NCBI GenBank assembly: GCA_029851415.1
Contig: CM056744.1
Span: 121,366,838 to 121,430,837 of the forward strand
From: Eretmocerus hayati
Taxonomy: Eukaryota > Arthropoda > Insecta > Hymenoptera > Aphelinidae
Length of the DNA: 64,000 nucleotides
Direction of reading: 5' to 3'
The number at the start of each line of letters is the position of its first letter. Position 1 is the stretch's first letter. Below the pieces are notes generated by a model, which ran no database searches, was not told the origin of the DNA, and saw nothing but the letters and a program-made list of their open reading frames with translations. Shown piece by piece: positions 35,784-49,299 of this stretch. Made by a program: the position numbers and the translations under genes.

Positions 35784-38700
35784 TCAGTAGCTACAGTCGC
35801 ACGAGTCGTAACCCTGGCCCCCCATAGGCGATTCCGTTGGTTGATTGCAGGGCATGTTGTCTTGGTCCTGTCCAAATACGTCGCTGTACGTGACCTTGAG
35901 GTAGTCTACATGTCCTTGCAATGACTTGATTCTTCCCTGCGCTTGCTGCAAAGCCTCGTTAAGGTTGCCAATCTGTCCCTGCATCTTCTGTCGAATCTGG
36001 AATTTGAATCGGCGTGATATTAGTACAGTAGCATTACCCCCCTAAGCTCGATCATTGCCGCAAGACCATCGAGACCAACCTCGTCTCTCTCTTTTTGAGC
36101 AGTCTTGGCAGCAGCACGGCATTGGGCCAGCTGTATCTCGAAGTCACTGATCTGGCCTTGCATGCTTCGCTTGATGGCTTCACATCTCTCCTTTGTTCTG
36201 GACACCTGTCTCGCCGAGTCTTCTCGAACCTTCAGAGATGATTTGAGATTAACAACTATAGATTTTCTAACGAACCAAGTCTGTGCATTCGACTTCAAAC
36301 TTTTGTGTCGTGATACCTGTTCGAGCATAGCTGTCAGTTGGACGACCTCGTGCTGCTTTTCATCGAGGCGTTTCTGAAGACCGCAATGCTGCTCCTCGAG
36401 ACGGGCCAATGCACCTCTCATCCGTTCGTTGTCATTTCGTAACTCGCTGTTCTTACGCTCGAGCTCATCTACGACGCCACCGCCACAGTTCTTCTCATCC
36501 TACGAAAAATAACCGGCATACATTGTAATCATCTCTTAATAAAACCTTTGCGTCAAAATGAGACATGAATAAGCGTCTATTACCTGGAGGGACTCGATTT
36601 GACGCTGCAGATCGTTAATCTGTGATTGCATTGTGTCGATGCGCTCCTTGGCGCCGAGCAGCTCGCGTGACAGATCCTCGCAGTTGTGCTCGGCAAGCAT
36701 ACGCAACTGCTGTGTCTCCTGCAATTTCATCTGAGTCTGTTTCAAGATGTCCGGAAGCGGTGCAAGCTCAGCCAGCTTCTCCTGGAATTGATTCTGCGAA
36801 AGCCAAGCCCTGTTAGAGTGAGTTAAGGTTCTACGTTGCTAAGAAATTCCACTTACCTTGACGCGTCCAATTTCTAGGGTGACGTTCTCATTCATGCGAG
36901 CGTTGTCCATTTCCATCAGTTCCAACTGGCGGCGCTGTTCTTCCACCTGCTGCTGCGCCTGTAGCACAACAAATGTCCAGAACATTAGCAATCATTTTAA
37001 AGAATTGTACTCTAGTTTTCAAATTTTTAGTCAATTACAAGATGTAACTCACCTGCAGATACTTGCTCCTGTAGTCATCCAACTGGGCAGCTTGGTCGCG
37101 TATCATTGTGCGAAGCTCTTCAAGCTCGTCCTGAGCTTCCCGGAAGCGCTGGCGGGCTACTATTTGGGCTTGCTCTTGTTCGGCCAACTGTTCCTTGCAG
37201 CCTGAAAACGAAGACAACTATCAGAAAAGACTCGAATCATGAAACAAAAAAATTTACCGTAAATTTGTTACTTGATCACGAATTGAAAATTTCAACGTTA
37301 AAAATTACAATCTAAAGCTCAAGTTTTCAGAAAAATCGCTAGAGCGTGAAAAAAGTTTTCTACTCTTTTCGGATAAATCTTAATCCTTTTTCTTATCGTC
37401 ACTTGAGCTCAGGTCGAAAAAGATGAATATTGAAACTAATCAAGATCTTTAAAAAAATTGTATCCGTCAAAGTCACGCATGATTTTTCAATAAGACAACA
37501 ATGGAGTTCAAATGGATGCAGCTTTGGCTCACCAAGCAAGTCGTTGCGCTCCGCCTCGACGACGCGCATTCGTTCGATCGCATCGCAAAGCTTGATTTCA
37601 ATGCGCTCGCGCTCCTCCTTGGCATCCCGGCTATCGCGTTTGAGTCGCTCCGCGTCGGCTCTGAGCTTCGACACCTCGCACAGCTTGCTCTTATAGTCAT
37701 CCTGCAGCCTGGCGTACTGCTCCCTCAGATCTCTCAATTGCTGATTTCCGCATCCAGCATCCTGAACAAATAAACAGGCCAAAGGGAAATTTTAAATCGC
37801 GAAGTGGATTTGAACCACTAGAGCTGGCAGAGCTTACCATAGCGTCGTTGCGAGGAGGACAAGAGTCGAATCCGAACTGTGGAAGACGATCAGTCTGAGT
37901 TGGAGCTTCAGCATAGGTAAAAGAATGTGAAATGATTGTGGTACCTTTGGCATCGATGGCTTGGGCCCGTCTGGGCAGTGTGACTTTGGAGTCGTGGGAC
38001 ACTCGAAGAGTTTTCTTTGCTGATCCTGGCGTTCCCTCTTCATACGCGCCAGCTCAGACTGCAGTGAGCTTACCTCGTTCTCCAAGCACGAAATTTGCTC
38101 GTCCTACATTGAATGATCGAACGTATCACTTCTGTGATACTTTTTAATTTACCAAGAATTCTATATTCAGTCTTTGAAAATTGAGTTCCGCATGACTGAT
38201 TGGAATTACAAATTTACCAATGCGTAAAATCATCATGTCGTGGAAATCCAGACCTTGAGATTCTCAGATCGGATGACTGGTGAAAATTATAGATCACTAT
38301 GTATTCAAGAGGATTGTAGATCACAGACTCGGCGAGCCATTTCACAATTTAATCATAATGTTGAGATTGAAAAATCAATTTAGATCGATGATTATGGACG
38401 GGTGAGCAAGAATTAACTGCTTACGATTTTTTTTGTTTTGTTTCCGCAGTTGTTGAGCCCGTCATCGATATCACCGCAACGTCCGGATGTGGGCCTCGAT
38501 CTGCCACCTCTGTTTGGTTTTGGAGATGGGCAGCAGCCCTTGGAAGCTCCTCCAGCTAAACGACGAGTCCCACATCCACCAGCCGGGCTCCCTGTAACGC
38601 TCCTCTTACTTGAGACTTTATTTTTACAGGCCAACTTGAAATCATTTTTCGGTAGATATAAGAGATTCGGTGCATGTTACCAAGCGAGTCGTAAAAGTTT

Positions 38701-41700
38701 CGTCGCATAATTCTTGCTCTTGTTTAATTAGCTAGGTCTCAAAAAAATCATCCAATACATGATAATGGATATTATCAGCCATACGAGGCTGGAATAACAG
38801 TTTTGCGTAAAAGATTACTGAACCGATGCCACACTTTAACTGTACTGTGGTGTACGAAAAAAATACCAAAATATTGAGAAAGCCCGGAGGGCTGCCACGT
38901 GAGTCTAATTATTTATTTATAGACATTTTTCAGAGAAATACGAACTAGATGGCGAGCAAGAAGAATCTCGAGCGGGCCCACTGCAGCCGCAAGCTCTGGG
39001 AGAATCCAGTTGGAGTCGAGGTGAGGATCGAGCACTTGTCGGGCACTGCTGCGGCTGAGGCTGGAGTCCGGCGAGCTTGCAGCTCAGCTCGCGGTTCTCA
39101 TTTACCACCATGCGCATCTCCGCCTGCAGTCCGCAAACCTTTCGCTGCAGGCACTCAACGGCATTGTCCTTCTCCTGCAACTGCTTTTCCAGGAAATACC
39201 TGCACCCACCCACACTCGCATCACAATCGGATCACATCTTCCTAACACCTAATCCGCGGCGGACGCGTCCGAGGTTATGAGCAACAAAAAGCAACAACAT
39301 TGAGAAGTCGATACTCCTCTGTTTCTTCATTTTCGCTGTGACGAATCGTCGTTATATATTTGCTCAAAGTGAGTGACATTCGAAAAGTGGAGTTTAGACA
39401 GAAAACTTTTGGGTTCGATTGCAAAATTTGAGCAAGGATGAGCATTTTCTCCGAGATTGAGTGCTAAACGAATACGAATGACAGTCTCTCACTTTCCACC
39501 CTCGAGCTGAGCATTTTCTTTGGCAAGCTTCTCCTGCAGGCATAGCGACTCTGATATTTTAGCAGTCAGCTGACATCCTCGACTCTTGGGTCGGCTGTCA
39601 GCCACGACAATCTTTGGAATCTCATCTTCTGTGTTGCCGCATATTATAACTCTGGGCAGCCTGTGGAGAGGATCAGATTCAGATAAACACCGGGATGATT
39701 GAGCAAAGAATGCTCGCCAGTTCACAGGTGGTTAGAGATTTTACGCGCGTCTGACCAAACCCGGACTCGTTCTACTTATCGGGACTGCAGACGGTGCCTT
39801 GTAAATGTGACGAGAGTTGATCCTTATATAATCTCTAACCAACGGATGAAAAAAAAAAACAACTTTGAGCAATTACTTGTCCTCGGGATACTCCACTTCT
39901 GGAAACGCAAAGTTTTCGCAAATGGGCACGCACTCGTCGTCGAGTGATTCGCAAGACTTTTGCCTCTCCGAACAAATCTAAAAGGTAGGAGTGCTGTCGT
40001 CATGTCGAATTCACCATCAGGAAAAATTTTAAGATGTGCAAATGTTCACAACTCACTCCTTTGTGATCAGAAGGCAGCAGCTCAAACATTTTTGCGAATG
40101 TGAGACTAGAGGGATCGGTGAGGCCAAAAGTGCGCTGCAATTTACGCGTTATATCATTGAGCTCGCCAATCTTTTCCATTATCTCCGTCTGCAGCTCAGT
40201 CAGCCTCATTGTGTCCTCTTCCGAAAGGGGCTCTTTCTGCGCTCACAAACGTCAAATACCATCTTAATTTAATTCTTTCTCTATCGCGTTGATAAATTTT
40301 GGTGCGGAGCATATTGAGCTGACCTCCATTATACTCTGGACGATGGCTTTGCGCTCCTGAATTTCCTGGCGCACGCAGAGGGCCCTCTGCTGCGCCTTGC
40401 CCATTTCCGTCGCAACGCATGGCTCGGCCACGGGGCACGCGCTCATTATCGACGAACGTCTCTGGCAATCTCCCACAACCGCTCCTAATCGCAAGCGATA
40501 AATTGTACATCGCCACTCTCACATGAATACAAAAGGAACATTTTTCAAAGGAAGTTACCCTCGCCACATCCTGGAGGCAGCGGATGAGCTGGAGCTTGGT
40601 AGCGATCGGTGTTGTCTTGGCAGACAGTGGCCTTCGATTGAGCAGCTGATGCTGCTGCGCTTTCCGTTGCATGAGACATTTTCCTAAAGTTGGTCCCAAA
40701 AAAATTAGGACCCTTTCAATGAGTTCGTAGTTTGTGTAAGTTATGTCACTCCATTATTTTGATGATGCATTGCAAACCATGACTTCACGGTTAAAAAAAT
40801 TCAGATGTCCTAAGAATTTTGTTATTTCATCTTGTTCTGAAGTTTGCAATGTTCAGTAATCGTTTTAAAGACTGGCTCGAGTTTCCAGCAACTGCTCTTA
40901 TCTTTGACATCAGTGTCGAAAATAAAAAGTAGGGAAATCACGCTTGGAGAACTTTCACCTCCATGCGAAATGATCTCAAACTTTGAGATGATCGGCTCCA
41001 CTCGTACGTGGTGCGTACATGTATGTACTATCTGTGACACAGATATGCAATGAGTGGCTTCAACTACTGATGACAAAAATTACCCCAAGGAATCAAAATC
41101 CTTTCCGATCTCAGTAGAGTCAGCTCTATCTTCTACACCGTCGCTTGTAAATTCTGGGGTCGATTTCCGTCGCAGCTCATCGACTTCATCTAAAGTTGTA
41201 GGTATGGTAACAGCGATCCCCTGGTTTTCTATCGAATCACCTTTTGGCTCATCTCCGATGGTTCTCACAAAGGAATCTGTCCGTGGTTTTTCTTCATGCT
41301 CGATCGTTTCATGGGTTTTTTGTTCCTAAAAATGATCGTGTTTGTTACGCTCTCTAGATGTAGGCGCACGAGGCTAGTATGGATTATCTCGACTGATAGC
41401 GCAATTTTTCTGAGATATTAAGGGTGGTCGCGAGAAACTTATTTACATGAGATTGAATTCGATCAAATATATATTCCTTTTACCGGTGAAACGAGTGGCG
41501 AGAAATGCTCAAGGTGAGGCTCGGCAGCTTCCGCTCGGAGTGCCTCAAGTTGGGATCTCGGTCTCTCAATTTGATGAGGCTCGCCGAGCTCTATCCCCGC
41601 AAACGTTCTCTCCTTCTGCTTTTTGTGCAAACTTTCCTCTGATTCTGGCTCCTTCTGCGGCAGTACAAGCCACTGTTCGAGATCGACGCGTCCAACGAGG

Positions 41701-42320
41701 TCAAACAGAGAGTCAAGCGAATCGAGAAAGTCTGGCCTACTGCTCCGAGTACTGACAACACTTGATGCAGTGGTGACTGTTTTTAACAAATTCCTCGCAC
41801 TTCCGTTGCGGCTACGTCTACGGCCAGCTGCAAGATTTATGCTACTGCCACTGATGCTCGGCTGAGCCGAAGTAAGCTTGCAACTCGTCGAGCGTCTCGG
41901 TATTAACCGCGCCGACTGTGGACTCTGTCCGAGTTGTAAACTTCTGATGCCAACGTCGGTTGGTTTTTGATTCTCCCGGCTCAAAGTACAAGACTTTCGC
42001 CGCTGGGGGAAACATTTTGAAAATTAATTGGGATAGTTGTGACCGAAACTTTCGCAAATATACAAAGAGATTTGTGTGACACAGAATTAGCGAATATATA
42101 GGAACGAGACCTACTGTAATGCAGGGTGTACCTTCATGATTTTACCTTCAAACGTGGACTGCCCTGTTTGATTGACTGATGTTTCTCTCTTATTGTAGAT
42201 ACTTTCTATTTATTGTTGCTTTTCTCAAACGCAGTTCTACAGAGCTCCAGTATGCTGGTTAGGGCTCTCCGCGCTTCGAAGGGCGTCCGACGATTTTGAA
42301 GGCTGGTGTCACCCAAGCGT
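35784..42320 (-). CDS. ODF2/cenexin-like centriolar coiled-coil protein
   Basis: A chain of minus-strand exons: 41484-42002, 41084-41325, 40559-40683, 40324-40484, 40057-40236, 39877-39977, 39493-39660, 38917-39199 (3' limit uncertain), 38425-38591, 37945-38103, 37838-37876, 37533-37761, 37053-37201, 36857-36958, 36584-36793, 36317-36499, 36080-36229 and 35784-35996. Apart from the join between 39199 and 38591, successive exons keep one frame. The C-terminal half is continuous coiled coil (for example KLAELAPLPDILKQTQMKLQ and HEVVQLTAMLEQ). It ends with LQGHVDYLKVTYSDVFG, which resembles the C-terminus of outer dense fibre protein 2 (YVQFLKSSYANVFG as I remember it). ODF2/cenexin is a mother-centriole distal-appendage and sperm-tail component. 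The first in-frame Met is at 40679 (MSHATESAAASA); exons further upstream stay in frame but contain no usable start. The orthology comes from memory of the family's C-terminus and is not certain. Confidence 0.7.
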
Positions 42321-42500
42321 CTACAGATAACAACCATTACTTTTCTCATCTTCTATACTGGATGCATAGACCAAAATACTCACCCAATAAATCAAATCCG
42401 AAAGGTAGAGAGCATGATGCGGATATCGGCTGTCGGCCGCGAAACAGCCCGACGCTTTTTCTCTTCTAGCAGATTTTTCATATTCGGCTCACTTCGCGAT
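42146..42500 (-). other. Possible 5' exons of the ODF2-like gene, interrupted by stops
   Basis: A strong donor (GTGAGT, 42378-42383) and an acceptor at 42321-42322 define a 63-bp intron, and a donor at 42140-42145 joins in phase to the exon ending at 42002. In the frame that continues downstream, a peptide from an ATG at about 42479 (MKNLLEEKKRRAVSRPTADI) is stopped by TGA at 42392-42394, and the second exon by TAG at 42206-42208. The segment is therefore either 5' UTR, alternatively spliced, erroneous in the assembly, or truly interrupted. Confidence 0.4.
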
Positions 42501-42874
42501 GTTCTTCTGTTCAGTTTGATCGTGCTGAATGTGAAAACCCATCAGAATTTGTCAATATCCATCAAAGCCCAAATCACTAAATGATTGGCATCCGATCTAA
42601 TTCATCCCTTACTTAGTTTCTTTTCAAATATGAGCTTGCGGTAGGGCGCGCTCATCTACGGCCATCTTTTTTATCTCGAAAGATGAGATATTCGGATGTG
42701 GCCGCCTCCGAGTAGCAGACGACCACCACGAACCGATTATCGCGCAATGTTTGTAAATATTGGCGCGGAAATCATCATGTATTGCCAGTCGCCACTGAGC
42801 TCAGACTTTGAATCCATCACTACTCGATTTCTCAAATTATTTCATTTAGAAAATAATCATTATTCCATGGCGAT
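42500..42874. promoter_or_regulatory. Shared divergent promoter interval, ODF2-like/REV1
   Basis: Fewer than 400 bp separate the REV1 start codon (42875, plus) from the first exon-like sequence of the minus-strand ODF2-like transcript. No TATA box is evident. A common bidirectional promoter is inferred from spacing only. Confidence 0.4.
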
Positions 42875-45800
42875 ATGGCAGAAAATGCGCAAAACAAGAA
42901 AAATTTGGCATGGGCCGACTGCTGCGAAGACTGGGTGGGTTGTAACTGCCTTAACCTCTAAAACTTTTCGTGTTGTAAACTCGTTTTTTCAATTATTACA
43001 TCATTTCATGTTTTCGAAACTTTAGGGAGGATACATGGCTGCCAAAAAGGCTAAGCTACAAGAACAATTCCAAGAGGCAGCTAGAAATGAATTTTCAGAC
43101 CCAACGAGTATCTTCAACGGAATAGCAATTTTTGTCAATGGCTATACAAATCCAACTGCTGATGAATTAAAACGCTTGATGATGGCGCACGGAGGGATTT
43201 ACCACCATTATTTGAGGCACAGCACTACGCACATGATTGCCTCAAATTTACCTTACTCAAAAATAGTTGCCTACAAAAAAGCCCAAAATCCGCTGCCTCT
43301 CTGCAAGCCTGAATGGATTACAGAGAGCATCAAAGCAGGTCGAGTGTTGGATTTCAGAAACTATCTTCTGTACTCTCAAGTCTCAAAAGTGCAACCCGAC
43401 ATTTTCTCTCACATTACAAGACAAGTAAAAGAGCGGATTGAGACTCAAACTACATCGTGTGACACAAATACTGCCACTACTGAACCAGTAGAAAAATTAG
43501 ATCAAAGCAAAACATCTGCTGATAAGAAATCCCAGCCTAAATTGCAGACAACTCTAAACATGGATAATCCCTCTGTTATTTCTAATTGTACAAAGAATCC
43601 TGAGTTCCTGACAGAATTTTACAACAATTCCCGTTTGCATCACATCTCTACCATGGGTGCAATGTTCAAAGACTATGTCAATGAATTGCGGGACAAGAGC
43701 GATGGCAACTTTCCAGGCTTAGAGGAATTGAAAAAACGGCACGATATGAGATACAGCAAGCCTGGACCTTCGACCAAAACTGATGATCCGGAATCTGATG
43801 ATGAGCTATCGCTAAACAGCTTTCATGGTTCTGCGAGTACTTCCCCCCTAGCAGAAAGAAGCCGCGTGGTAATGCACATAGATATGGACTGTTTTTTCGT
43901 CTCCGTTGGCTTGCGCAATAATCCCGAACTTAGAGGATTGCCTGTTGCTGTAGCACATGCAAAAGGGAATAAACAAAATACCGGCAACGATACTGAAGAA
44001 TTAGAGTCAATGTCCGAGATAGCTTCATGCTCGTACGAAGCGAGGAAAGCAGGCGTAAAAAATGGCATGTTTTTAGGACAAGCGTTAAAACTATGCCCAA
44101 ATTTGAAAACTATTAGATATGATTTTGAAGGGTATAAGGAAGTATCCCACATTCTGTACAATACTGTTGCTTCATACACATTAAATATTGAAGCTGTAAG
44201 CTGCGATGAAATGTATGCGGATTGTACAAAACTCCTTAGATGTACTGGGTTGACTGCACTAGAATTTGCAACAATCTTGAGGAATGAGATCAAAGAAAAA
44301 ACTGGGTGCCCAGTTTCTACTGGTTTTGGTATGAACAAGCTGCAAGCTAGATTAGCCACTAAGAAAGCTAAGCCTGATGGTCAATACCACCTGAAAGGTG
44401 ATGATGTTAAGCATTTTATTAGGACTCTCTCAGTGAGAGATTTGCCAGGTAAATGAATGATAGTTGAAAACATTCTTTTCTGATATTCTATATGATTCTA
44501 TTTTCATTCATTAGTGGATTTTACCTTATGCCTTATCTTTGGGAGTCTCGAGTATCTTCAGGTGATCAAATACAAAGCATAATTTTCATTTTCAGGGGTC
44601 GGGCACTCTACTAGTCGTAAATTAGATCAAGTCTTCAAAGTTAGGAGTTGTGGCGACTTGGAGAAAGTTTCTTTGTTTCAACTCCAGAAAGAATTCGGGC
44701 AGAAAAATGGACAACAGTTGCATGATATGTGTAGAGGAATTGATCATAACAAATTAAGTTTAGAGCATGTGCGAAAATCTGTATCAGCAGAGGTCAACTA
44801 TGGAATTCGGTTCGAGAATGCAAATGATGCGCGTGATTTTTTACAAAAACTAAGTGACGAAGTTACAGATAGATTGAAGAAAATCAACTTGAAAGGAAAA
44901 TGTATAACTCTGAAAGTTATGTTTCGGGCCAAAGAGGCTCCAATAGTTACGAAAAAATTTATGGGCCACGGAATTTGTGATGTTATTAACAAATCCAAAA
45001 ATCTCGTAGCCTTCACAGATGATCGAGTAATAATTACAAGGTAAAATTATCTCTATCCACGAACGGATATGTGCATGATAGTTTACAAGAAAGTTTATCA
45101 ACAGGGAAGTGCTACATTTGTGGGATCAAATGAATGAAAAGCCAGAAAATGCCAGAGGTATTGGAATTCAAATTACTAAACTGGAATCTACAAAGGGCAA
45201 GACGAGTGGCGGTACGCTATTCAACTTCATAGATAAAATGAAAGGATCGCTCGCAAGTACTGAGGATTCAAAGGAGGTACATTCTGAACCAGAGAACGAG
45301 GAAAAATCTTCCATAAATCTTCAGTGTCAGAGTCGAAGTTCAGACGATAACTTGAGCAATCAAAACAGTGGTCTCCAGAGTATTCACGGATCTCCTTTGA
45401 GTCCTGAGAACCAGGTTTCAAATGAGAGTAAATCGGTTAGTGAAAAGAGTGATGGTAACATTCTGAAACAGAATGCAACACACAGTGATTCGTATGAAAA
45501 GATTAATGAATTTGACCGAAAAGATCGTGATAAGTCAGCGATCGAAGCCGAGGTAAAAAACTATGGTCATCTGAAACAGACCACTCATACAGAATTTTTC
45601 AAAAAAACGAAGTCGAGCACATCTAATCGTGAGGGTAAGGTCAAAATGCCTGATATCAATGAAATTGACGTCAAAGTATTGATTGAGCTACCCGAAGATA
45701 TTCGTAATGAAATTTTTAATGAATACGCCAGAAACAATGAAAGTGATAGTTTCAGTAATGATAGCCCCAGTTATGATAAGTTTGAAGAAATCTACGCTGA

Positions 45801-46611
45801 AAAGCACAAGACACCTGAGAAGAATGTCAATGTGAATCGCGGTAGGAACTTCCCGCATGGGAAGTCAGTCTTCAATACGAACGATATATCATTCTCCCAA
45901 GTTGATCCTGAATTCTTGGCAGCCTTACCTAATGATATGAAGAATGAAGTCAAATCTTATTGCGATGCCCAAAAAAAAGAGAAGACCCTACCGATGGAGA
46001 GAAAGACCAACAATACTAACATGAAGTGGGGAATCTCAAAAGCCGATAAGAAATTCAATAAATCGAAGGTAGGTCGGCCAAAAGGATTAAAATCCACTAA
46101 AAAAGAAACCAAGAAGACTGTTCAGTTGAATATTAGAAACGCAAAAGAAACTAAGTGTAATACTGCAAAGTCAGATGAAGATCAGAGGATTGAAGAAAAT
46201 AGTTTATCTAGGTTGAATGATAATCCTGCGTTGAACCAGACCATCTACTTTACTCCCATTAACGGCGACCCCGAACACTCTGAAATTCTATCTAGCTTAG
46301 TTAATTGCCTCTTGAATCTTCCCATTTCTCAGGTGAATTCAACAAGATCCATTAATTCAAGGAGATGAATTATTTTGTTGACTGTAATTAACCAATTGTT
46401 TCAATAGGTCAAGATGCAAATGACGCAGTGGGTAAACAACAGTACAGATGTCAATGATGTTGATTTCCTTTCATTAACTACGTACCTTGGGACTTTACCC
46501 AGAAAAAAACGTTTGGAGGATCTTCACATTCTATTAAAATGTTTGTACAGGTTCGTATATGAAATTGAATATAGTAAAGAAGTTTTGAAAGATTTTGTAA
46601 GGTACTCATAA
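42875..46611 (+). CDS. Rev1: DNA repair protein REV1, 1119 aa
   Basis: Five exons join in frame: 42875-42934, 43026-44448, 44596-45040, 45105-46332 and 46408-46611. The first join restores the family signature DWGGYMAAKKAKLQEQF. Order of domains: BRCT at about residues 45-137 (NGYTNPTADELKRLMMAHGG to WITESIKAGRVLDFRNYLLY); the N-digit SRLHHISTMGAM at about 222-233; the Y-family polymerase core with catalytic HIDMDCFF (about 304-311) and SCDEMY (about 412-417); fingers SYEARKAGVKNGMF; helix-hairpin-helix and little finger. Two ubiquitin-binding motifs with the central Leu-Pro follow (ELPEDIRNEI and ALPNDMKNEV), then a C-terminal adaptor domain. REV1 inserts dCMP opposite abasic sites and G adducts and scaffolds other translesion polymerases in the nucleus. 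It is somewhat shorter than the human protein (about 1250 aa), and the catalytic acids are intact. Confidence 0.96.
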
Positions 46612-46851
46612 ACTTTACAGATGTATTACAGAATCAGATAAGTGTGTATGGCATCAAACTTATGCCAAAATTTTGGAACACGTCCAATCACGAATGAGAT
46701 CTGAGTACGGTTATGGGATCATGATCTCAGAATCGGCAAGCTGCAAGAAATGCGAAAATTTAAATGTGTAACACTACGGTAATGCATGGTTGAACCTGTA
46801 ATTATAGTGAGGTGATAAAATTACATCTATTCAGAATTTTATATTTTTTAA

Positions 46852-46857
46852 AATAAA
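46852..46857 (+). terminator. Poly(A) signal of REV1
   Basis: AATAAA 241 bases after the REV1 stop codon. Confidence 0.6.
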
Positions 46858-46934
46858 GCTCTTCAGCCAAGTTATTGTGTTTGGGTTAAATCAATGGCTC
46901 AGGAATGATAACACATATTATAGACGGAAATGTA

Positions 46935-46940
46935 TTTATT
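46935..46940 (-). terminator. Possible distal poly(A) signal of the SOCS-like gene
   Basis: AATAAA on the minus strand, 78 bases from the REV1 signal on the opposite strand. If used, the SOCS-like 3' UTR would be about 2.4 kb. Other AT-rich candidates lie nearer to the stop, so this choice is uncertain. Confidence 0.3.
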
Positions 46941-49299
46941 CTGAACAAAATCACAATGCCCGCGCAAATCAATTTTGCGTATCACGTAAGAAGTCTGCTC
47001 AATCTTCTTGTATGTGTATGCGTCTGTACTTGTTTGTTAGCTAGACAATTCACTCCAATCATCTAACCGAATCTTCTTAATATGAATATCAATGTCAATG
47101 CTCGTGTACATAAGTATGAATGGAACAGGTTTATGGCATGGATAAGTGTGTCATTACTGTGAGTGTCAAAAAATGAATGTCGAGTATCCCAGGTCTACGA
47201 ACTCGGGAATCAGTTAGACTGAGGAATCATCTTGAGCGCTAACTAAGACGCGCACTTTAAAACTTGAGTTGATCAAATCGAGGGAAAATATTACAAAAAT
47301 AAGACGTATAAAACACATACTATTGGATTGGTCACGTGGTAAATAAATTCATGGGAAAATTCTAATTCAGCAACAGTTGACATGGTACTGATTGCGAGAG
47401 TGTAAGCGTGTACGTGTATGTGTGGGCGACTATTTCTGTGGAACAACACTTCGCCATTGATTTTGTAATTAAATGTTCAAGAAGCGTTTTGTATAGATGC
47501 CAATGTTGACTTACCATCGCACAGTTATCAGAGCACGAAGATGCTTTTGTGAAAAATAACAATTACGGTTCATCTTTTTGGTTTCAAAACTCACTAGAGG
47601 CACGCATCAAACGATTGTAAGCTCGGGAATTTTCAGATAAGAATATACACCATTAAAAGTGACAAGATTTGGTTAATCATTGGACTCATACGCTCTCTGG
47701 CAGAAAAGGAATAAACGGGGGAACAGGACTATAAAAAGTATTTCAATCGTCCTTGCTAATGCATTCGTTCTCGCTGACCGTGCAAGAATAGTTGCAATTA
47801 ACGCGATTCTACCAATGATTACATATTGCACTATTTCACTCAAAATCACTTTTACACGGCTTCTAATACTCCTATCTTCTCATCACTTACTCTTGCTGAA
47901 GAAGATGACAGTTCGTTAAGATACGATGGAAAGTTACTATGAATGTCAAACGTGCTTCCTTCCTTTATCCAAACCTCCTCACAGTTACCATCAGATGGAG
48001 AGTATTTCCTGATCCGCTCTCACGTTAGCATCCAAGTGAGCCCTCACCGATGTAAACCAGAAATTTACACGAGTTTCAACCTACAGTATGTCCAATACTT
48101 GCCGATATCATACGCTGCAATATAGTTTAGAATATAATTTTTCGAGTATAAAAAGATCCCTAATATATATTTATATATATATCGCTTCCGCAGAATGATT
48201 AAACTTTATCTCGTTCGCATTTTATGCTTACCACAAGATAACAATATAAATTGTTTGAAAGTAACCGACATTCACGTTATACCTTCGACGAGGGATATCA
48301 TTCATCAATAATAAAGGTAATAATAATGATTTGAGTTCACAACAACGTTATCTTCTTAATAAATCAAGAAATCAGGCTTTCAGCGACAACAATCGATATC
48401 AATATGAAAACAATATATAATCTCCGGTGACAATAAACTAACGACAACTTACAGGGCTACACATAACTCAAAAGTCAACGCGAACTTGAAAAGGTCGTTG
48501 CTTTTTGTACGTAAAAGGACTTTGTGGAGGAAGTCATTTCATGCGTATGTACAGTAGCGCTCATCATACTTCTTGCTCAGAGTTGCTCGGATTTAAAAAT
48601 CTAGACACAAATTGCTTGCATGGAGTAAAATTTTTCGGGAAATGTCTTCGGACACATCCGGCCTTTTCTATGAAAATGATATTTGGCACGCTTCTAGTCG
48701 AGACAATACTCAATCATAATCCTTGAATTTGTAATAGGTTTGCTTGATGAGAATATTTTGGGCCTCAGTGTGATAATCACACGATTACAATACACAATAT
48801 TCAATACTTAATACTGTTCCAGGATGCTAATCTCCTAAAAGACTTTCAATCATCCAATCGAGACCCTATCTAATGAGGCAGCCCCTCTCGAAATGGGCAT
48901 TTGGCATCAATTCGTATAAATGCACATTCTAAAAATATTTTCATCTATCAAGTATATCCAAAGATTCCCGGAGGCTCTCGCCCAAAATGAGGCTCAGTCC
49001 CCGAGAGGTATCCATGCAGCAGAAAAGTCAGTTCCTCGAGCAACTCTGAGTCAAAGCTAATAAACTACCAAGCCACTTGCACGTCACAGGGGGGGCACCA
49101 ACGTGCGCTACCGCAACACCGTGTTCACGAGCTCGCAGTCTCGTCCCGTGTGGATGAGCGTGGATGAGCGGTCGCGACGCTAACTCTCTTGCAATATAAT
49201 ACACACGCACTAGCAGGCCGCTGCCGCGCTGGTGGGCAACGCACTCGACGAGCAGCAGGATGAGCGAGATGGGTAGACGAGGATGGCAAGGTCAGTGCC
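46941..49299 (-). other. Probable long 3' UTR of the SOCS-like gene or spacer
   Basis: AT-rich DNA without exon-like sequence between the convergent REV1 and SOCS-like coding ends. It contains a TA-rich microsatellite near 48160-48182. Confidence 0.4.

Noticed and set aside
41842..42057. ATG-started frame beginning MFPPAAKVLYFEPGE as the N-terminus of the ODF2-like protein
   Set aside because: This frame ends at TAG after 57 codons; the frame that continues into the next exons is the other one, entered through the acceptor at 42003-42004.
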